A stretch of 64,000 bases of DNA from Chaetorhynchus papuensis (taxonomy: Eukaryota > Chordata > Aves > Passeriformes > Rhipiduridae). Below the pieces are notes generated by a model. The model was given only the letters and a program-made list of their open reading frames with translations. It searched no databases and had not been told where the DNA came from. The translations under genes were made by a program, and so were the position numbers. Numbering within the stretch: the first letter of the stretch is position 1; each line of letters begins with the position of its first letter. The DNA is taken from the NCBI GenBank assembly GCA_013396525.1, contig VWYX01000013.1, positions 95,888-159,887 on the forward strand, read 5' to 3'. Shown here piece by piece: positions 12,680 through 24,230 of the stretch.

Positions 12680-15201
12680 GTGAGTGCTTCTTTGCCGCAC
12701 TTCTGCCCAGCCCGGCACGGAGGGTGCCTCCGCTCCGTAGTCACCTGTCACTGCAGGAGCTGCTCATTTATCAAACTTTGCCTCCTGTCGGCTCCCTCAC
12801 CCCCTGTCTCGCCTTTTGCGGGAGGGTGAGTGCTCGGGGTTAATTGATTTTGCGCAGAGGGAAGCCGCGGGGGGCGGGAAAGGGGGGTCCCGCTCTGCAG
12901 AGCCCAGCTCAGTCTTGTCGGGAGAGGGGGTTTGTCCGAGCCGCTGGCCTCTGCTGCCGCTCGGGGCTGCAGCCCGGAGCCCCTCTCCCCACACGAGTTG
13001 GCGGCGCGGGCGCCCGGCGGAGCGAAGTTGGTTTTTGCCCTGCAGGGAGCCCGCGGGGCCCGTGCAACAGGCACCGTCCTGCGGAGGGAGGGCGGAGGGC
13101 GCCTCGCCCGCCGGCGTGGGGCTCCCGGCGGCCCCGAGCACACCTGTGCCCCTTTAGGTAATTCCGCATTGTTTCCAGTACCTTCAGGGGTTTGCCTTGC
13201 AGGGAGCCTGTGCCATGCGGCGGCTTGTGAGCGCCCGGCAGCAGCTCCCGGAGGCACGCCTCCTTTTGGGAAGGAGAGAAAGTTGCCGATGCTCAGGAGG
13301 GACGGATACGGTGCTTCCACTCAGCTGCGCGGAAGATGCGCGTTGTGGCGGCGGGCGGGGAAGGCAGCGAGCGAGCGGGTGCTGCGGGGCGCGGGCGCCC
13401 GGCAGGTGGAGCCGTGGGGAGCGGCGGCGGTGATGGTTTATCTCGGCTTAGGCAGGGCGGCGAACGGAGCCCGTAGGCGCGGTGCGAAGCGGCCCGGTAC
13501 CCCCGAGCCCGCTGCGCAGCGGCCGGAGCGGGTCCTTCAGGTGGATGCGCCGGGCGGTGACGGGGTGCGCCGGGCCGTGCGCGCCTTCCTGTGAGGGCTG
13601 CAGGTGGACGCGGTGCCCTGTGGTGTCAGTATTACCCCCGTCACACGCGTATTTTTTCTACCGTTGATCCTCGTTCTGTTTGTCACTATGTATTGGAAAA
13701 TGATCAGATTCGAGGGGTAGTCTGTCTTAATTATCACAGAATGTATGAAAGCGTAATTGCTAAAATTATTCAATAGTGGTTAACAATTAAAAGATTATCC
13801 CAGTACTCGGCAGCTAGCAAGGAACAGACTGTACTAATTGGATAGTTAATGACATTTAAATGGGCAGGTTTTCTTAAAATAGGAACCTCCACTCTTCCAG
13901 GGAGCTGAATAGAGTGTTAGAATGTTTAATAATTATATTACAGTGATGGTAACACTTCTGAAAGGGCTTAAGGTGTTAGCTTGGCCAGCAGCACTGGGAC
14001 AGCTTTTGCCCAATTTTAGAGCATTGGTTAAGGGAAGGCTGGATTTTCATCACTTTTCCTTTAATGGGTAAATATAGCTAAATGGTGTAGAAATACATGT
14101 GAAACAAATCGAAGGGAGGGCAATATTTTACATATTGTCCAGTGAAATCGTCTTCCATCTTCAACTGACATAATTTGACTGAATTGATAGTTGAACTTGA
14201 ATTTTGCACTACTAATCACTTAATACTTGAATTTTATATCTCTTTATGCCACTTACACTGATTGGAAATAATTGCTATTTGATATTGTGGAGACCAGATT
14301 TGGGACGGTGTAACAACACTTTCCTTGTCATCCTTTAATAACTAAACATCTAAGGTAGTATTATTTTTTGTAATAATAACATTCTAGGTTAAACACTGTA
14401 CTTCAGTAATGAAGTGATAAATAATTGTGCAGTTAAACTCTATTTTCAAAACTCGTGGTTCTCCACATTTCTCATGTTTCTTGCACAATTTGAAAATGTT
14501 CTATGAGCAACTCATAAAATAACTGCATAAACTTGTTGCATTTTGCTGTAAAAGTTTTCTTAATGTTGGCTTAACAAGAAGCAGCACAATGTAATCTTAT
14601 GTTTGTGGTATTTTTTTTCCCAGAGACAAAATGTTTTCCATTATCTTAATCGAAGACATATACTTAAGGAAAGTGCCAGAAATTGAATTCAATAAGAGAA
14701 TAACTACACAAATTAAATAGGATATTCTATATTAAGAACTACTGTAGAGAATAGCACATAATTAAAATTGTAAAGTATGTCTGGACTTTTATATACCTAT
14801 GCTTTATTCAGTTAATCTTGAGTTATGTCACCAGCATAGTTTTGTGCTCCTTTGAGGTATAAAAGTGCATAAATAAAGTCCTGAAATGCTGGTCTAAATA
14901 CTGAAAGGACTTAGAGTGTGTGTCCCAAGTCAGCGAAAATGGTGAGCTTCACAAAAGTTATATCATAATTGTGAAACTAATTTATTTTCTTCTTGTGTTG
15001 GGTGCTATGGCTGTCACTTAGAAATCTTTTTGTGTTATATCCCAGCCTTGCTCTTTTCACTATTATGGATACACTTCTCAAACACTTCCTTTATTCTTGC
15101 ATGCCAAAGTATTCAAATACTTCTTATGAGCATTGCTGCTGACTTCTGAACCTGAATTCCAGTCTATGCTGTCTAAATGAGTGTTTCTAAAAAAAATTAG
15201 A

Positions 15202-15230
15202 AACTAATTAATAGAACTAATTAATAGAAC
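15202..15230. repeat. 13-bp tandem repeat, about 2.2 copies
   Basis: AACTAATTAATAG is present twice in direct succession (15202-15214, 15215-15227) followed by AAC. Each unit carries TAATTA, the core homeodomain recognition sequence. This may be coincidence in AT-rich DNA. Confidence 0.85.
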
Positions 15231-18200
15231 TTCTGGGTTTTTCCTCAGTTCCTGTAAAAATGTTAGTTTAAATGAAGATGGTGATTAATGTTAAGGTTGG
15301 ATTTCCTTCAGAATAAAAGTATGACTTTCCGCCCAGCTGATAAATAGATAGCTGAATGTGTTACCAGAGATTTACAAAACATTGATGTCTTGACATCTGG
15401 ATTTGTTATGTGTCCTTAATAAAACATGGAGAGTGAGAAAATGCTGTAGACGAGTTTTTTTTGAGCGGGAAAAAAGCACAACTCTGAAACAAAAGGGATA
15501 TTAAAAAATATTCTCTGTGACGTACTGGACTATATAATGCTGACTGGGGGGGAGGCTAATTATATATTTTCCATATATTTTATTAAAATGATTCCAGTGT
15601 AAGTTTTACAAGAAAATCAACTCTGCTTTTAAAATCCTTCTAGTGAAACAGAGACACATTTCTTCTGTATAACATGTAGATACTTCTCCTCTGATCTTTC
15701 CCAGTGCTCTTTCTGTAAATCTATGCCAGAAGGTTCCCTGGCATTATTGAGCATATTCTTTTGTATTTCTTCCAATTTGTAGCACTTGAAATCTTTCTTT
15801 CACTCTATCATTTGTTATACTAATGTTAAACTTACTGTCCTTGCTAGATTGAAAGTTCCTTTCTGCTCTTCTGACTCTTTCTAAAAAATGCATACCAGTG
15901 TTTTACACACAGTTTCTACAAATGTTGTATTTACTAAACTGACCATTCCATATGGATCAACCTGAAAACTTTAATCTTGGAAAATGCAATTTTAATACTG
16001 GGGTGGAGGGAAAGAAGTTCTTAAATCCTGTGTAATTACCATACCTTTCTTGTTAAATGAGGGAATGTCAGCTTCTGGGCACATGCCTCTATCATAACAG
16101 TAAAGTCGTAACAGTAAAATACCTCATGGTTGACTTGGAAGCTACAGCTGAAACTCATACCAGGTAAAACATGTATTTAAGAAACAAGCAAAATATTTGT
16201 TAATGCATTGAGGTGAAGAGTCTCTGAAATTCAGTATTTGAGAATATTTCTAGTGTAGCTAATAATAAATATTATCTGTGATAGATACTGGAATAAGAGT
16301 TCTGGAAGCCAATACTTACAGGGATTTTTAGAATATGTTGCCTTCATATATGCTGAGATTTTTTTTTTTCTGTTATAATGGCGTTTTACTGCATTAAAGA
16401 TAGCAACTGAAGTTACAAAGTAATACATTCTATAGGTTTAGCCAAGTCACAGTTTGCAAATTATCAGAATGACTAAAGCATTAAATTATGCTTTTATTTG
16501 TGCAGTAAAGATTATTTCATACAAGACTTGACTTGCAGCTCTGTTAAGTCATGAATATGTTCTCACATCTGAAATTGCATTCTTTCATTCAGGTCTGTAA
16601 AGAAATCAAGTCTTACACGTGGACCTGTTAATTCTGGACTATGAATTCAGGAATTTAATGATGGATAGTCTAGGACTAGGTTTTTTGAAGACTAACGTTT
16701 TATCAAACAGAGGAGAATGTACTTGGTTTAGCACACATGTGCACTGTTACGTGCCTAAGTATGCCTATATATGCTTTCTGTTTGAAAACCAGACTTAATT
16801 ATTTAATTAATCTTAGCAAGAGACACTATCTGCTTTACAAACTGCTTTAGACATTTAATTTACCTAGTACCTTCTACCCCAAGTAATTTGTACTCTATTG
16901 AAGAATAAGACTGAATTTGCAAAGATTCTTTTAAAGCGCAGGAAGTGTAACATGTAGAAAGATCAGCATGCAATATGTGCAAATACTTTTCCTCTAGAAA
17001 CACAAATTGTGTCAAAGGCAATTTAGTTTTGTTGATTCGAATTGTAACTGTGAAGTATTGCATGAAAGAAAGTCTGCCTGGGAGCTCTGCTGAAATCTAG
17101 AACTCTTGAGAATGTCTCCTCTAATAGCTGCTAAGTGTTCCAGTGTTAATTAGGCGGTAATGTAAAAGGAATCAAATGCTACAACAGCGTAATGTTCTCC
17201 TGGTGAATGGAAGTTCTATGGCTAAGCAAACATACTTTCAGCAAACAAGAATATTTCAATGTTGCTTGTTCAATGGGAAGTGTTTCCTCAAAAGTCCTGA
17301 ATAGTGCCTTATAAGATGCCCATAGAAAGCTGGTCACCATGTTTCTATTGTAGCAATCTAATGAGAGCAGCATCTGTTTCCCTTCATTGAATGAACGCAA
17401 GGACAGTTTACAGAAACCTGTGGAGTCACACGCATGGTGGCTCTCTACCCCAGTCCTTATCCGTACCAATACCCAAGACTTCTGCCAGCTGAAGCTTTCA
17501 CCTCCTCCAAGGGTAAAAGAAAGCAAGAAAGGTGAGCTGTGTTCCAGAACATGGCATCGTGACTGTTTGACAGTGCAGATCTGCAGAGAGCAGATTCGCA
17601 GCCATCTCACTGTATGTGATCTGGACCCCTATGGAATAGTTGGAGTAGGAGCATTTTTAACATGAGGGGAAGTGGTCAAGTTGCTCTTCCCTTCAGATAG
17701 ACACCTATGCATTGACAGTTCTTTGTATTTAGGAGTCATCCCATCTTTAAAGTGGTGTTAAAAATCAAATTGATTTAATCTCTGAAGAAATACATGGTGG
17801 CAAATCATTCTGGCTGAGGTACTGCTCCCATACCCATTCCACCTTTGTGTTGTCAGCCTGGACAGGGTAACATTGAGATGTAGCCATAATGGTGTTCAAA
17901 AGAAAATCATCCAAGGGCAGGGAGCAGAGCACAGTCAGGAGAAGACAGCCAGACAGTAAGGACTGAGGTTGTATTTATCCGCTTTTAGAGAAAGTTGAGT
18001 GAGGAAGAAAGAAGGATGAAGGATGTGGTAATTGACAGTGGACATTGCCCATGGGTCACAGCAGGAGTGAAGCTTTTTGAAGTTGGGACTGAAACACCAC
18101 CAACTCAGCTCTGAGAGACATTATCTTGGTACCCAATTTCACTTTATTGTAGACTGACCCTTATCTGTATGATTTCAGATGAAATAATTTGAACTCCTAG

Positions 18201-19482
18201 GAAAATTTTCAGAAATTGCACTGATTTATGTTATGAGTGAGAAAACCCATTCAAAACTAGTTCCTGTAGATGCTACATACATGTTTAATCCAATGAGGAG
18301 GCCTGCTTCTACTTTTAGGATTACAGCTTGATAAATCAGGAGATATGAAGCATAATCTTAATGGAAGCAAAATCTGTTGAATGCTTTTCTTTTTGTAAAA
18401 AATACTGTTTTCATTTTGATGGATGTCTGCAATAAGTCACACCTCAGCAACTGTATATAATACTGTTCCAGTTATATGCTAACCCCTGTAAATCATTGGG
18501 GTACAGCCTGTTCTTGGACAGCAGAGATTACTAAACCTAACTTTAGACTGAAATGAAAGTCTATATTCAAGGAACATACAAGTCTTACCATGGTAGTTTT
18601 TAAGTATTTCTAACTATTTCCTGCAGAGAAAGGGATAAGATACATGGATGAGAATCAAAATGGACTAGCTGATGGTCTAAGGGGAAATCAAGCTTTGAAG
18701 TGAAAAGGTAGTAGTCAATAGAGATTCATACCTTTTTTTTTTAATTTCAGCAAATGTGCTCATTTAGGGCGCAGGCACAGGATAGCCTGAGAATTAGGTA
18801 CCACGGGTAAGAAGGTACTGTCCATTCACTTAAAAGCTGCTGATAATTTAATTGGATTTTTAGCTGCCTTTCAGACTAAACTGCAAATGTATTCCTATTC
18901 CATTGCAGTAGGAAATAAAATATGTTCATTTGCAGCTGCAAGACTAATTAATTTTACTTCACTTTGCAAAAGATTTACTGTGGCTTATGCAGCCCTGGGA
19001 AGAAGAATTGTAGATTGTTGTAAAGTGCTCAAGAATGAAGATTTGATTTTATTTTTTTCTTCAAGACTGACTAGTTAGGGTTTATTTCAGCAATAGCTAG
19101 GATTAGCTACACTGAGGCTAGAATAATGGTTGGGTGTTATCACCCTTCCTTAGACTCACTAGTAAATACTTGTAACTTAGTGAGTATTTTCTCAGATATG
19201 CTTTCTGATTTGTCATGCAAAAAAATGGGGAAGAAACTACAGAACGAGAATGAGAAGAGATTGCATGAGACTGATTGGCAAACTAGCACCAGCTGTTACA
19301 ACAATCAAGGGGGAAGATAAGTAGCTGTTCTTTAGTAGGAACTGAAGGAGTAAGGATTGGATTTAACACAAAGAAGAAAAGGAGGAGTGCTAAGAAGAGA
19401 ACAGTTAGAGAAGGCTTTAAAATACCACCTTGTCTGAAGTTCTTGGGGCAAAGAGGTTAGTCACCAAACTGGGGAGGAAGTT

Positions 19483-19510
19483 TGGATTTTTAATTTTAAA
19501 TTAAAAATTC
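19483..19510. repeat. AT-rich inverted repeat
   Basis: TTTTTAATTT and AAATTAAAAA face each other across a single T, with near-symmetrical GGA and TTCC ends. A perfect 10-bp-arm hairpin of low-complexity sequence. No function inferred. Confidence 0.8.
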
Positions 19511-22500
19511 CCACTCCTTTTTTTCTTTTTGAAGTGAGACATAAATTGGGTACGAAGTTTGTGTCTTCAAGACCTTGTGATGTGCTCTAGAGGATAGGCA
19601 GTGAATGTCTGAAACAATATGAGGCTTCTTTAGGTTTAAACTAGGTGAGGGAGAGCTACTCTTTATATGCGGTTTACCTTATGCTGTGTGGGCTTCTTTG
19701 GGGAACTGGAAGAGCTTTTAGTAATTTCTACAATTTTCTGCCCTTGTTTCCTTTTTATAGTCTTTAATTTCTTTGTTTTCTTTACCCTGGGATTGAAGAA
19801 CATGAGGGTCAGAAGATAAAACGGACCTAAACTGAAAACTCCCTGAACCAGTAGAATTGACTGGTGCTGTGATCACACTCAATTTCACACTGCTGCTAGT
19901 GTCATATAGAGTAATATTGTGAAAGATTCTGTCAATTTTTGGTTCAGCTACTAGTTGTCATAATGGTAAAGAGTTACAGGAAGAGTATCTATCTTCAGGT
20001 AGTGAATGAGAAACTTTATTAGTGAAAGGAAAACTAGGTTTTTTTCCAAAGCTTTTTTTTTTCTCATTATAAAACTTTCATGTAGAATCTTTTTTTTCCT
20101 GACTGAATATCTCCAGCTGATTTTCAAAAACTGTGCATGACATTTGAAACCTTGAATCTATACATATTTTTCTTGGTGGAAAAGTTAAATCCTTCAAATT
20201 CTTTGGCTGTTCATTTCTATTCTCTAACAACCTTCTCAATTGGATTATTTAGAGTACTATACACACAACCAACCAATCTAAAATGAGTAACTCTGTGGTG
20301 CAAAAAAACCACAACAAAAAACAAGAAAAAATTAACATTCTTAACAACATTAAATTATGTATGCTGAGGCACTCAATGCTTCCAGTTAGTTTTGCTGGTG
20401 CAAATGAGGGTGCAAAGTAGGGGTGGGGATGGAATCTGCTTTAGCCACCATTGTCATCAGAATAAAGATTTGTAGAACTTCTGCCTCATGCTTGGCATCA
20501 TCTGTATTTGTAATTGGAAAGTTTTGTGATGGTTTCATTGTTATCTTTTATCTGCTGTCTTCTTCCATAAGACCTAGAGACCTAGTTCCAGAACAGGACA
20601 GGGCTCTTGTGCTATGTGGCATGTGTTTAATGAGTACAGATTCAGTTATACCCCTATGTTGGACATAAGATTCCCCTGTCTTTTCAAAATGTATGCATTT
20701 GTCTAAGTAGCCCATCTAATTAAAGCTGTAACAATATTTGTTGCTATTTGGAACTTCAGAAAATGTAGTTAAACTTTAAGCTTTCTCACTTTTATCTTGA
20801 GTTTGGGTTTTAGGGTTTTTTTTCACTCACCAATGCACCATTCTACCATCTGTTTAGTATGGGAAATTTCATGGCTTCCAGATCACATACTGAGGATCCT
20901 ATTTGCTATTTATGTGTTAATAACTCTTGGTATACAGTAACCAGTGTGCAGCTAGCTATTGTAATTTTTTTGCTACAGAAATTTTCTATTGCTGCTTTTC
21001 TTTACTACAATGACTTTCTCCAGCCAGCCAACAAGTCTTCCCTCTAGGTCTTCTATTTTGGTCTCTTCTGTTCTCAGGTGTGGCTGTATTCCGGCTATTA
21101 TTGTAGCTATCTGCATTTACAACTTGCAGCTGAATTCACTGTGGTCAGGCCTGAGCGCTGTATCCTGAGCTTTGTGAATGAGTCGAGTGGCTATCCTTTT
21201 CTCTGAGCCTTTGTCTGACTGTCTCACTGCCCTTTAACCTCCCTACAGAAATATTCCTAAATTGATATTTCGGGAGCCAGATCTGAGTCTCAGACAATCC
21301 TTTTTGTGAATAACCTGTAAGTCTGGAGAAAGATTTATTGTGAAACCTGCGTAGCAGCACTTCTTTCTTAAGTTTCTCATAGAAGGAGTAAATCACAAGG
21401 AAAAGATGCAGAAATGAGGTAGTGTTTTTCAGATTAAAATAGTGTCTATTGACCAAAGTTATTTCTTCATTGGTAATTATGATCTGTTCTTCATTAAATT
21501 ATGATCTGTTTAAGAGTTGTGCTCAGAAGTTACACTTGCTCAGAGTAACACAAGAAGCATATTCCTCTATTTTTATTTTTTTTTTTTTTCCCTGAAAGCC
21601 AGTTTGAATCCAGTAAAGAGTTTTAGCCACATGAAATTCTTGTCAACTTACCTAGGAAAAGTATGCACACTGGGGGCATAGGTATAAGACTCTACTTCAT
21701 CACTGTCGTGGTAATTCATCTCAATCTTACTTTTGGGAGGCCACTTCTAGGTTTAATGTCAATTTGCATTTCAGTGAATACCTTGTTTCTATTTCTTCAC
21801 TGCAGTGAAGATATCCTTGCTTATTATATGAAAGCATTTTTGAAATGCCTATCATGTTTGTAAAATATCTACGGTGACAAAACATACACAGTAAAATGTA
21901 AACTACAGAAAATAATATTGCATACTGGACCTCCAGTAGTTTCAAAGAAAAACAAACAAAGTTGACAACAAAAAAAACCTTCCTGAAGTTATCCTACATT
22001 TTCCTAACATCCTTTCTGTAATCTAGGATGGTGAATAAATGTCTTTTCAAGTCTGGATGCTGAGGGGACTCACAATAGAAGTTTAAATGTCAGTAGGAGA
22101 TTTTTTTGTTTGAAAGCCCTCAATAGCCACAGTAGAAACACTGCTAAATGGGGGGAAAATATGTGATAAGCCAGGTATTTCAGGAATTAGACATTCAAGC
22201 CACTGTCATGAACTTCCATTTTTACAAAACAAAATCTTTCATCTTTGTGCCATCCACAGTGAAGAATAGCAAACCTGTCTAAATTCTGCATTTACTGTCT
22301 TCTAAGTGGTTATGCTATGTAATGTGCAGAATTAATATATTGTATTGTATTATACCTGCAGTTCCTCAAAATCAATAATCAGTCTTTTTCCATTATAATC
22401 ATTTTTGCAAGGAAGTACAAGGGTAGTGTAACACTGCAAAGTAAAAATTGCATGTACTTTTGTGTGGTTGTACTACTGCAGCTTACTCTCTGGTCCTCAG

Positions 22501-23519
22501 AACTCTGACAAAAGCTACCAAATATACTGCATATTGTAGATGTTACAGTGATGGGTCCTCTTTATTTAATATTTTATTATTGTCACTGCTGTGAAAATGT
22601 TTTATATGAGAAATTAATTGATGACTTAAGGGTTTACAGGATTTGAGGTTTGACAGTGTGTACAACATGTACTTTGGCTTGGATTGCTGGTGAAAAACTG
22701 TGTTGAAAACATCCTTTTCTTCACATTTTACACAGTAATCAAATGCCTTGTACTTTTCAGTTTCTTTCTCAGAGCTCTCCTTCATGAAACCATCTGTAGT
22801 TAAAAGAAATGCCACATTTACTCCAGATATGTAATCCTTCACCTCTAGCAGTATCTCATTATTAAACCAAATCATACCTGGTAAACAAAAAAGTCTCTTT
22901 AAAAACACCAGTTCTTTTCATGCACATATTTTCTTAGCACATTGGTCATGAAATCCACTCTGAAAATGCTGAATGCTAAACTACTTCAGACTGCAAGCTG
23001 AAGTTTTAGTTTTCTCCTGGACCAGTAATTTCTCTTCATTATTTTAATCTTCTTGTGAACATTTTGATTTGGGTTTTTTTCCTACGTTTTCCCTGAAGTT
23101 ATTAAAATATTAATAAGTAACAGACATAAAGGTGTTATTTAAGTGAAATTTTTTGGGTTTTTTTTTTTTTAATTTGATTTAAATTCAAACCTTTTAAAGA
23201 TTAAAGGTGACAAGTTTTAGGCTCAATTTTCAGACTGTTATTGTCCTATCTATCCTCCATATTTTAATTTCTTGCAGTAAACTTGGTAAAAATCTCAATT
23301 TATAATTGCTTTAAATGGGTGAAGAATATAATTTGGTATGTTTTAAAATAGTTTATTTCTGATTTACAGTTAACTTAGCATAATTTAGTATGTTAATTTC
23401 TTATTACTTCAGTGAAATTTGCATCTTCATGAACATCAAATCTTCATGGTTAAAGCATATGTTTAGCTGGTGAGAAGAATACTGTCAGTGAATTTCAAAT
23501 TCAACTATTTTATTTCCAG

Positions 23520-24210
23520 TGCACTCCTTNNNNNNNNNNAAGGGTAAGGTGGAGGTAATTAACTTTTGGACAGAATGTGAAAACCCGTGCAAAGAATTTT
23601 ATCCTTACTTAACTTTCTTTCCATTTTTTGTTGATTTTATATAAAGTAGACCAGTGGAAGCCTCATTCTCTTTTACTGTGTGTTACAAGAGCAAAATGTA
23701 ACCTTTGTCACTAGCTCTGGAGAGCTCTTATACAAAGTAATTTTCTGCTAAATTGAAAGCTTCTCGTAGTCAATAATCACTTTATGTAATAGACGTATAT
23801 CTTACCTTGTAGGTAAATTATCATATAAAGGTGCTTTATTGTGAGGAATTTTCTTAGGTTGGCCAGTCATTTGGTTGAAATCCAGCAATGTGAATATTCT
23901 TGGTAATATGTAGACAGGTAATGACTGGCTCTATAGTTGTCTCAGTGTGTCATTGATACTTTCTCTGTGGATTAATGGTAGAAGTGTTACTACACAGGTT
24001 TGGGAAGCTAATTTAATTTACAATCTGGATAGCATTTCTTGTTGTTTATTATGTACCCTTTATCGCTTTATTATAATGTCATTTTAAAAACTGATTTATG
24101 AGGTATCCTGACTTCCTGACTGTCCTTGCTCTCCTTATTCTATGGTGTGCTGAAACCAGTGTGTAAATGAACTGAAGATGCTCTTCAATAAATGTATTTT
24201 TATCATTGTC
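23520..24210 (+). other. Candidate terminal (3' UTR) exon, plus strand
   Basis: A good splice acceptor (ACTATTTTATTTCCAG, AG at 23518-23519) precedes this segment, and a canonical poly(A) signal with a GT-rich downstream element closes it at 24187-24230. No long open frame is seen. If real, it would be the last exon of a short or non-coding transcript from the CpG island, or of another plus-strand transcript. The 10-base N gap lies just inside its start. Chance pairing of an acceptor with a poly(A) site in T-rich DNA is quite possible, so confidence is low. Confidence 0.25.
23530..23539. other. Assembly gap (10 N)
   Basis: Ten consecutive N, the only ambiguous bases in the window. The run length may be a placeholder, so the true missing length is unknown. 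The left flank is AT-rich and the right flank resumes with AAGGGTAAGGTGG, itself donor-like. Confidence 0.99.
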
Positions 24211-24230
24211 TGCTTTTGTTGTGTGTGGTT
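24187..24230 (+). terminator. Poly(A) signal with GT-rich downstream element
   Basis: AATAAA at 24187-24192, about 14-20 bases of AT-rich sequence, then TGTCTGCTTTTGTTGTGTGTGGTT (24207-24230 region). Hexamer, spacing and U/GU-rich element match the vertebrate cleavage and polyadenylation rule unusually well. It supports, but does not prove, a plus-strand transcript ending at about 24205-24210. Confidence 0.45.

Larger units (their letters stand above)
11600..13620. promoter_or_regulatory. CpG island promoter
   Basis: About 2 kb of very GC-rich sequence dense in CpG, against AT-rich CpG-poor DNA on both sides. Density is highest from about 11740 to 13600. CpG islands of this size in vertebrates mark unmethylated promoters, often of developmental or widely expressed genes. 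Visible elements include a G-rich purine tract (12248-12350), an AAATAAATAAATAA element (12353-12366), a CCAAT box (12375-12379), an E2F-like GGCGGGAAA (12873-12881), GC boxes, and two GTGAGT splice donors (12680 and 12826). Donors on the plus strand and the order of elements favour plus-strand transcription. A divergent minus-strand transcript is common at such islands and cannot be excluded. Boundaries are by eye. The gene served is not identified. Confidence 0.93.
13621..23519. other. Presumed first-intron sequence, AT-rich, no supported gene
   Basis: Begins at the sharp fall in CpG after the island. It contains no recognisable transposon. Small structures are a 13-bp tandem repeat (15202-15230) and an AT-rich inverted repeat (19483-19510). 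Two segments deserve a second look: a GC-richer exon-like patch at about 17400-17535, and a minus-strand exon-like frame at 22543-22908. Other open frames are of chance length. Confidence 0.6.

Noticed and set aside
11963..12751. 262-codon minus-strand open frame across the CpG island
   Set aside because: It runs through the promoter and the purine tract. Its P-, S- and R-rich composition mirrors C and G runs, and GC-rich DNA has few stop codons. No domain is visible.
12932..13594. 220-codon plus-strand open frame in the CpG island
   Set aside because: Same cause: scarcity of stops in GC-rich sequence. It has no ATG at its start, low-complexity A/R/G-rich product, and other frames are open in parallel.
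21412..21424. let-7-like ATGAGGTAGTGT
   Set aside because: Matches only the seed region; no let-7 mature continuation and no hairpin partner nearby.
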